Positions 4,756 through 7,104 of a stretch of 7,104 nt of DNA are shown piece by piece; position 1 is the stretch's first letter; each line of letters starts with the position of its first letter. The stretch spans positions 1 to 7,104 of the forward strand of contig DHDT01000049.1 in NCBI GenBank assembly GCA_002399505.1, written 5' to 3'. The translations under genes were made by a program, and so were the position numbers. Source of the stretch: Caryophanales bacterium UBA4869. GTDB lineage: Bacteria > Bacillota_I > Bacilli_A > RFN20 > CAG-288. The notes below the pieces were generated by a model. It saw only the letters and a program-made list of their open reading frames with translations, searched no databases and had not been told where the DNA came from.

Positions 4756-5578
4756 CACGGATGACCTCCATGATGATATTCATGAGTTTAGCCGTTTCAT
4801 CCTGGGACCGTTTTCCGATTTCGATAACTTCATCATCGGAAAGCTTCTGATCAGTTATTCCGCAGGCCATATTGGTGATGAGCGAGAAACCCACAGTCTT
4901 GATTCCCATCGAGACACTGGCTATGGCTTCACCGGTTGTCGACATGCCGCAGCTGTCGGCTCCTAAGGTTCTGGCCATTCTGATTTCAGCTTTGGATTCA
5001 TACTGAGGACCATAAAACTGCATATAGACGCCTTTTTGGATGGGAAGATTTTCTTTCTGACTCTTTTCATAGATCTTATAGGTCAGCTTATGGTCGTAGA
5101 TATTGCTCATATCGGGAAAACGGGTGCCAAATTCCTCAATATTAGGCCCACGCAAAGGGGATTCGACCAGACAGGTAATCTGATCATCCAATAACATCAG
5201 ATCTCCGGGTTTGAATGAGGTGTTGATGCCTCCAGCAGCATTGGTTATGACAAGATACTTGATTCCTAATAAACCCATGATTCTGATTGGGACTACAACT
5301 TGCTGAGCAGAATATCCCTCGTATAGATGTAGTCTTCCCTGCATGAGGACAACGGGAATATCATCATAGTAGCCAAAGACAAAACAGCCGGCGTGGTTGG
5401 CATTGGTGGAGACGGGCATTGAAGGAATGCCACTATAAGGAATAATGGCTTTCACTTTGACTCGGGAGACGAATTGGCCAAGGCCTGAACCTAGGACAAT
5501 TCCGACAATTGGGGCAAAATCAGTCTTAGTTCTGATTGCTTTGACCATCTCCTCATAATCTGAATATGAATAATCCAT
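4745..5578 (-). CDS. punA: Purine nucleoside phosphorylase, trimeric (PNP-I) type
   Basis: This enzyme splits inosine, guanosine and their deoxy forms with phosphate to give the base and (deoxy)ribose 1-phosphate in cytoplasmic purine salvage. The 277 residues are the normal length of trimeric low-molecular-mass PNPs. Visible motifs are the phosphate loop GSGLG (30-34), GRLHLYEG (81-88, with R82 and H84 at phosphate), NAAGG (113-117), GPNIEEFGTRFPDMS (144-158), the base-binding GPQYES (190-195, E194), GMST (211-214) and SLITN (232-236, N236 for the purine ring). GPQYES and the following TTGEAIAS differ a little from the common GPSYET and VPEVIVAR forms, so base preference could be shifted. 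GAGG (5587-5590, minus strand) is eight bases before the ATG. It leads a two-gene unit with rarA. The alternative name in Bacillus is pupG; symbol choice is by family only. Confidence 0.93.
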   Translation of the reverse strand: MDYSYSDYEEMVKAIRTKTDFAPIVGIVLGSGLGQFVSRVKVKAIIPYSGIPSMPVSTNANHAGCFVFGYYDDIPVVLMQGRLHLYEGYSAQQVVVPIRIMGLLGIKYLVITNAAGGINTSFKPGDLMLLDDQITCLVESPLRGPNIEEFGTRFPDMSNIYDHKLTYKIYEKSQKENLPIQKGVYMQFYGPQYESKAEIRMARTLGADSCGMSTTGEAIASVSMGIKTVGFSLITNMACGITDQKLSDDEVIEIGKRSQDETAKLMNIIMEVIRDDQ

Positions 5579-5629
5579 TTTCTAAGCCTCATTTTTCTAT
5601 TCTCTATTTTAATATATCTTCGGGCAAAC

Positions 5630-5635
5630 TATAAT
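5630..5635 (+). promoter_or_regulatory. Possible -10 of dtd-mnmA, suggesting a leaderless mRNA
   Basis: This is a perfect TATAAT only six bases before the ATG at 5642, so transcription should start at or within a base or two of that codon. The -35 region 17 bases upstream (TTTTAA, 5607-5612) is weak. No Shine-Dalgarno sequence is present between 5600 and 5642, which fits a leaderless transcript. The region is AT-rich, so coincidence is possible. The 5579-5641 gap must also hold the leftward promoter of the phosphorylase, for which I see only weak boxes (such as the overlapping TATTAT, 5636-5631 minus). Confidence 0.45.
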
Positions 5636-5641
5636 ATGAAT

Positions 5642-6091
5642 ATGCGTATTCTCATCCAGGAATGCCTAAAGGCAGATGTGACTATCGATAAGTCGATTGT
5701 TTCCTCTATAGACAGAGGAGAAGTTATTTTTGTCGGCTTCACTAAAGACGATGATGAGAAAATATGTGATCGGATGTTAGACAAAATGTTGAAACTTAGG
5801 ATATTTGCCGACAAAGACGGTAAAACCAATCTCAGCCTTGAACAAGTGGGTGGCAATGTTCTATGCGTAAGTCAATTTACTCTATATGCTGACCTTAGTC
5901 AAGGAAACAGGCCAAGTTTTGTCAATGCTCTGCGCCCGGAATTGTCAGAGCCCCTCTATGATTATTTCTCCAAAAAGCTAAAAGAACGGGTTCCTGAATG
6001 CGGTTTTGGAAGATTCGGTGCTGATATGAAGGTGTCGTTGATCAATGACGGGCCGTTTACAATCATGTTGGATTCTAAGGAGCTCTTCTAA
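5642..6091 (+). CDS. dtd: D-aminoacyl-tRNA deacylase
   Basis: Dtd hydrolyses D-amino acids wrongly attached to tRNA (D-Tyr and others) and also glycine from tRNA-Ala, in the cytoplasm as a homodimer. The 149 residues match the family length. The start MRILIQECLKADVTID parallels the usual MRAVIQRV...ASVTVD, which is why I place the start at the ATG at 5642 and not at the in-frame ATG two codons earlier (5636). The active-site motif SQFTLYAD lies at about 77-84 and is followed by QGNRPSF. The C-terminal DGPFTIMLDS (about 136-145) contains the Gly-cisPro pair that rejects L-amino acids. No ribosome binding site precedes either ATG. The gene ends with AAGGAG for mnmA inside its last codons and a TAATG stop-start junction, so the two are one operon joined by a theme of tRNA quality and modification. 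Confidence 0.94.
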   Translation: MRILIQECLKADVTIDKSIVSSIDRGEVIFVGFTKDDDEKICDRMLDKMLKLRIFADKDGKTNLSLEQVGGNVLCVSQFTLYADLSQGNRPSFVNALRPELSEPLYDYFSKKLKERVPECGFGRFGADMKVSLINDGPFTIMLDSKELF

Positions 6092-7104
6092 TGGGTAACA
6101 AAGTATTATTAGGTTTATCAGGTGGCGTTGACAGCGCCGTATCAGCATATCTTTTAAAAAAGCAGGGCTATGAGGTCACCGGTTGTTTTATGCGTAATTG
6201 GGATTCGATAGCCAATAATGATATCAGCGGTAATCCAACTCTCAATGGCAATAAATGCACTCAGGAATTCGATTATGATGATGCGGTGAAGACCGCTTCT
6301 GAATTAGGAATAGAGATTTTGCGAAAAGATTTCATCGAAGAGTACTGGAAAGATGTTTTTTCAATGTTTATCGAGACTTACAAGAAGGGATTCACACCTG
6401 ACCCTGATGTTTTCTGCAATAAATATATTAAATTCGGTTATTTCTTAGAATACGCAAAGAGTCTGGGATTCGAGACGATTGCCATGGGACATTATGCTCA
6501 GCGCATTGATGAAGATGGCGAAAGTCATCTCTATAAGGCCTTTGACAGAAATAAAGACCAATCTTATTTTTTGGGACAGATTTCTTCTTATCAGCTTAGC
6601 CATGCTCTCTTCCCCTTAGCTTTGATTACTAAACCGGAAGTCAGAAAAATTGCCGAAGAACTTAATCTTAGTGTCTCCCATAAGAAGGATTCTACTGGAG
6701 TCTGTTTTATCGGAGAAAGAAATTTTAAAGATTTCCTTTCTAATTATCTTCCCTCAAAGCCTGGTGTCGTAGTTGACATTGTCACTATGAAAGAAATAGA
6801 AAAACATGACGGAATTCTCTATTACACTGTCGGTCAGCATAAAGGCCTCAATATTGGCGGAATTAAGGGACGGTCGACAGCTCCTTTCTTTGTAGTCGGA
6901 AAGAATGTTGAAAAGAATATTCTTTATGTGGCTCAGGAAGAAGGAAACAATTATCGTTTATCCTATCGCTGCCTTTTGGATTCATTCAATTGGATCGGTT
7001 CTGATAAACCTGCAATCAATGATAAAATCGAATGCAATTGCAAGTTCCGTTATCGAGGAGTAGATAAAGCTGTCACTTTGACTCTTCTAGAGGACACAAA
7101 GACC
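6091..7104 (+). CDS. mnmA: MnmA, tRNA-specific 2-thiouridylase (3' end outside the window)
   Basis: MnmA puts sulfur on C2 of uridine 34 in tRNAs for Lys, Glu and Gln, activating the base with ATP and taking sulfur from a cysteine desulfurase relay. The window holds 338 codons without a stop; the usual length is about 360-375, so only a short C-terminal piece of the beta-barrel is missing. The PP-loop SGGVDSAV is at 10-17, the long conserved block MRNWDSIANNDI starts at 34, the first catalytic cysteine is C109 in PDVFCNKYIKF with D106 ahead of it, GHY follows, and the second cysteine is C205 in TGVCFIGER. The common TPNPD motif reads TPDPD here (D104). AAGGAG (6077-6082) lies eight bases before the ATG, which overlaps the dtd stop by one base. 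The gene depends on the dtd promoter or one further upstream. Confidence 0.96.
   Translation, partial: MGNKVLLGLSGGVDSAVSAYLLKKQGYEVTGCFMRNWDSIANNDISGNPTLNGNKCTQEFDYDDAVKTASELGIEILRKDFIEEYWKDVFSMFIETYKKGFTPDPDVFCNKYIKFGYFLEYAKSLGFETIAMGHYAQRIDEDGESHLYKAFDRNKDQSYFLGQISSYQLSHALFPLALITKPEVRKIAEELNLSVSHKKDSTGVCFIGERNFKDFLSNYLPSKPGVVVDIVTMKEIEKHDGILYYTVGQHKGLNIGGIKGRSTAPFFVVGKNVEKNILYVAQEEGNNYRLSYRCLLDSFNWIGSDKPAINDKIECNCKFRYRGVDKAVTLTLLEDTKT

Noticed and set aside
4748..4966. Plus-strand frame antisense to the phosphorylase C-terminus
   Set aside because: It is a shadow of punA, with no ribosome site and no protein signature.
5636..5641. ATG at 5636 as the start of dtd
   Set aside because: The family starts at the MR- of the ATG at 5642, and the TATAAT abuts 5636, leaving no room for a leader.
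1..7104. Mobile elements, CRISPR arrays, defence islands or a novel multi-gene system
   Set aside because: No transposase, integrase, long direct repeats, spaced repeat arrays or tRNA-type attachment sites were seen. Most genes are housekeeping or salvage types in tidy units.

Overview
This window looks like ordinary chromosome from a low-GC, anaerobic Gram-positive bacterium (Bacillota). The lineage is probably close to the Erysipelotrichia/Mollicutes branch. The MnmA protein carries the NWDSIANNDI and CNKYIKF signatures I associate with that branch, the Shine-Dalgarno sites are strong, intrinsic terminators are plentiful, and a small rubredoxin-like gene points to anaerobic redox chemistry. 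TGA is used as a stop (deoxynucleoside kinase, queT), so the code is standard and the source is not a Mycoplasma-type organism. The taxonomic placement is inference from protein signatures, not a search result.

Layout from left to right: (1) 1-152, an unassigned leader that can fold compactly, then an AqpZ-type aquaporin (153-941, +) with a strong terminator. (2) An AT-rich 230-bp gap holding two inverted repeats around a possible promoter, then an orphan 153-residue gene (1217-1678, +). (3) Two back-to-back terminator hairpins separating it from a convergent 40-residue rubredoxin-like gene (1760-1882, -), which is too short for routine ORF calling. A 22-bp dyad lies between its putative -10 and its start. 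(4) A deoxynucleoside kinase (2044-2703, +) with its own terminator. (5) An extended -10 promoter, a preQ1 class I-type riboswitch that can hide the ribosome binding site, and queT, the substrate-binding component of a queuosine-precursor ECF transporter (2828-3436, +). (6) A bidirectional terminator, then the leftward pair punA-like purine nucleoside phosphorylase and rarA (5578-3484, -), overlapping by 11 bp. (7) A 63-bp divergent gap, then dtd (5642-6091, +) and mnmA (from 6091, +, cut by the window end), overlapping by one base.

Two functional themes run through the genes. One is tRNA quality and wobble modification: QueT imports a precursor of queuosine at position 34, MnmA makes 2-thiouridine at position 34, and Dtd removes D-amino acids from tRNA. 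The other is nucleotide salvage and replication: deoxynucleoside kinase and purine nucleoside phosphorylase, with RarA co-transcribed with the latter. No mobile element, CRISPR array, tRNA or rRNA gene was seen. I found no clear new multi-gene system. The best leads are the long-loop preQ1 switch, the dyad at the rubredoxin promoter, the possible leaderless start of dtd, and the orphan gene with its dyads.
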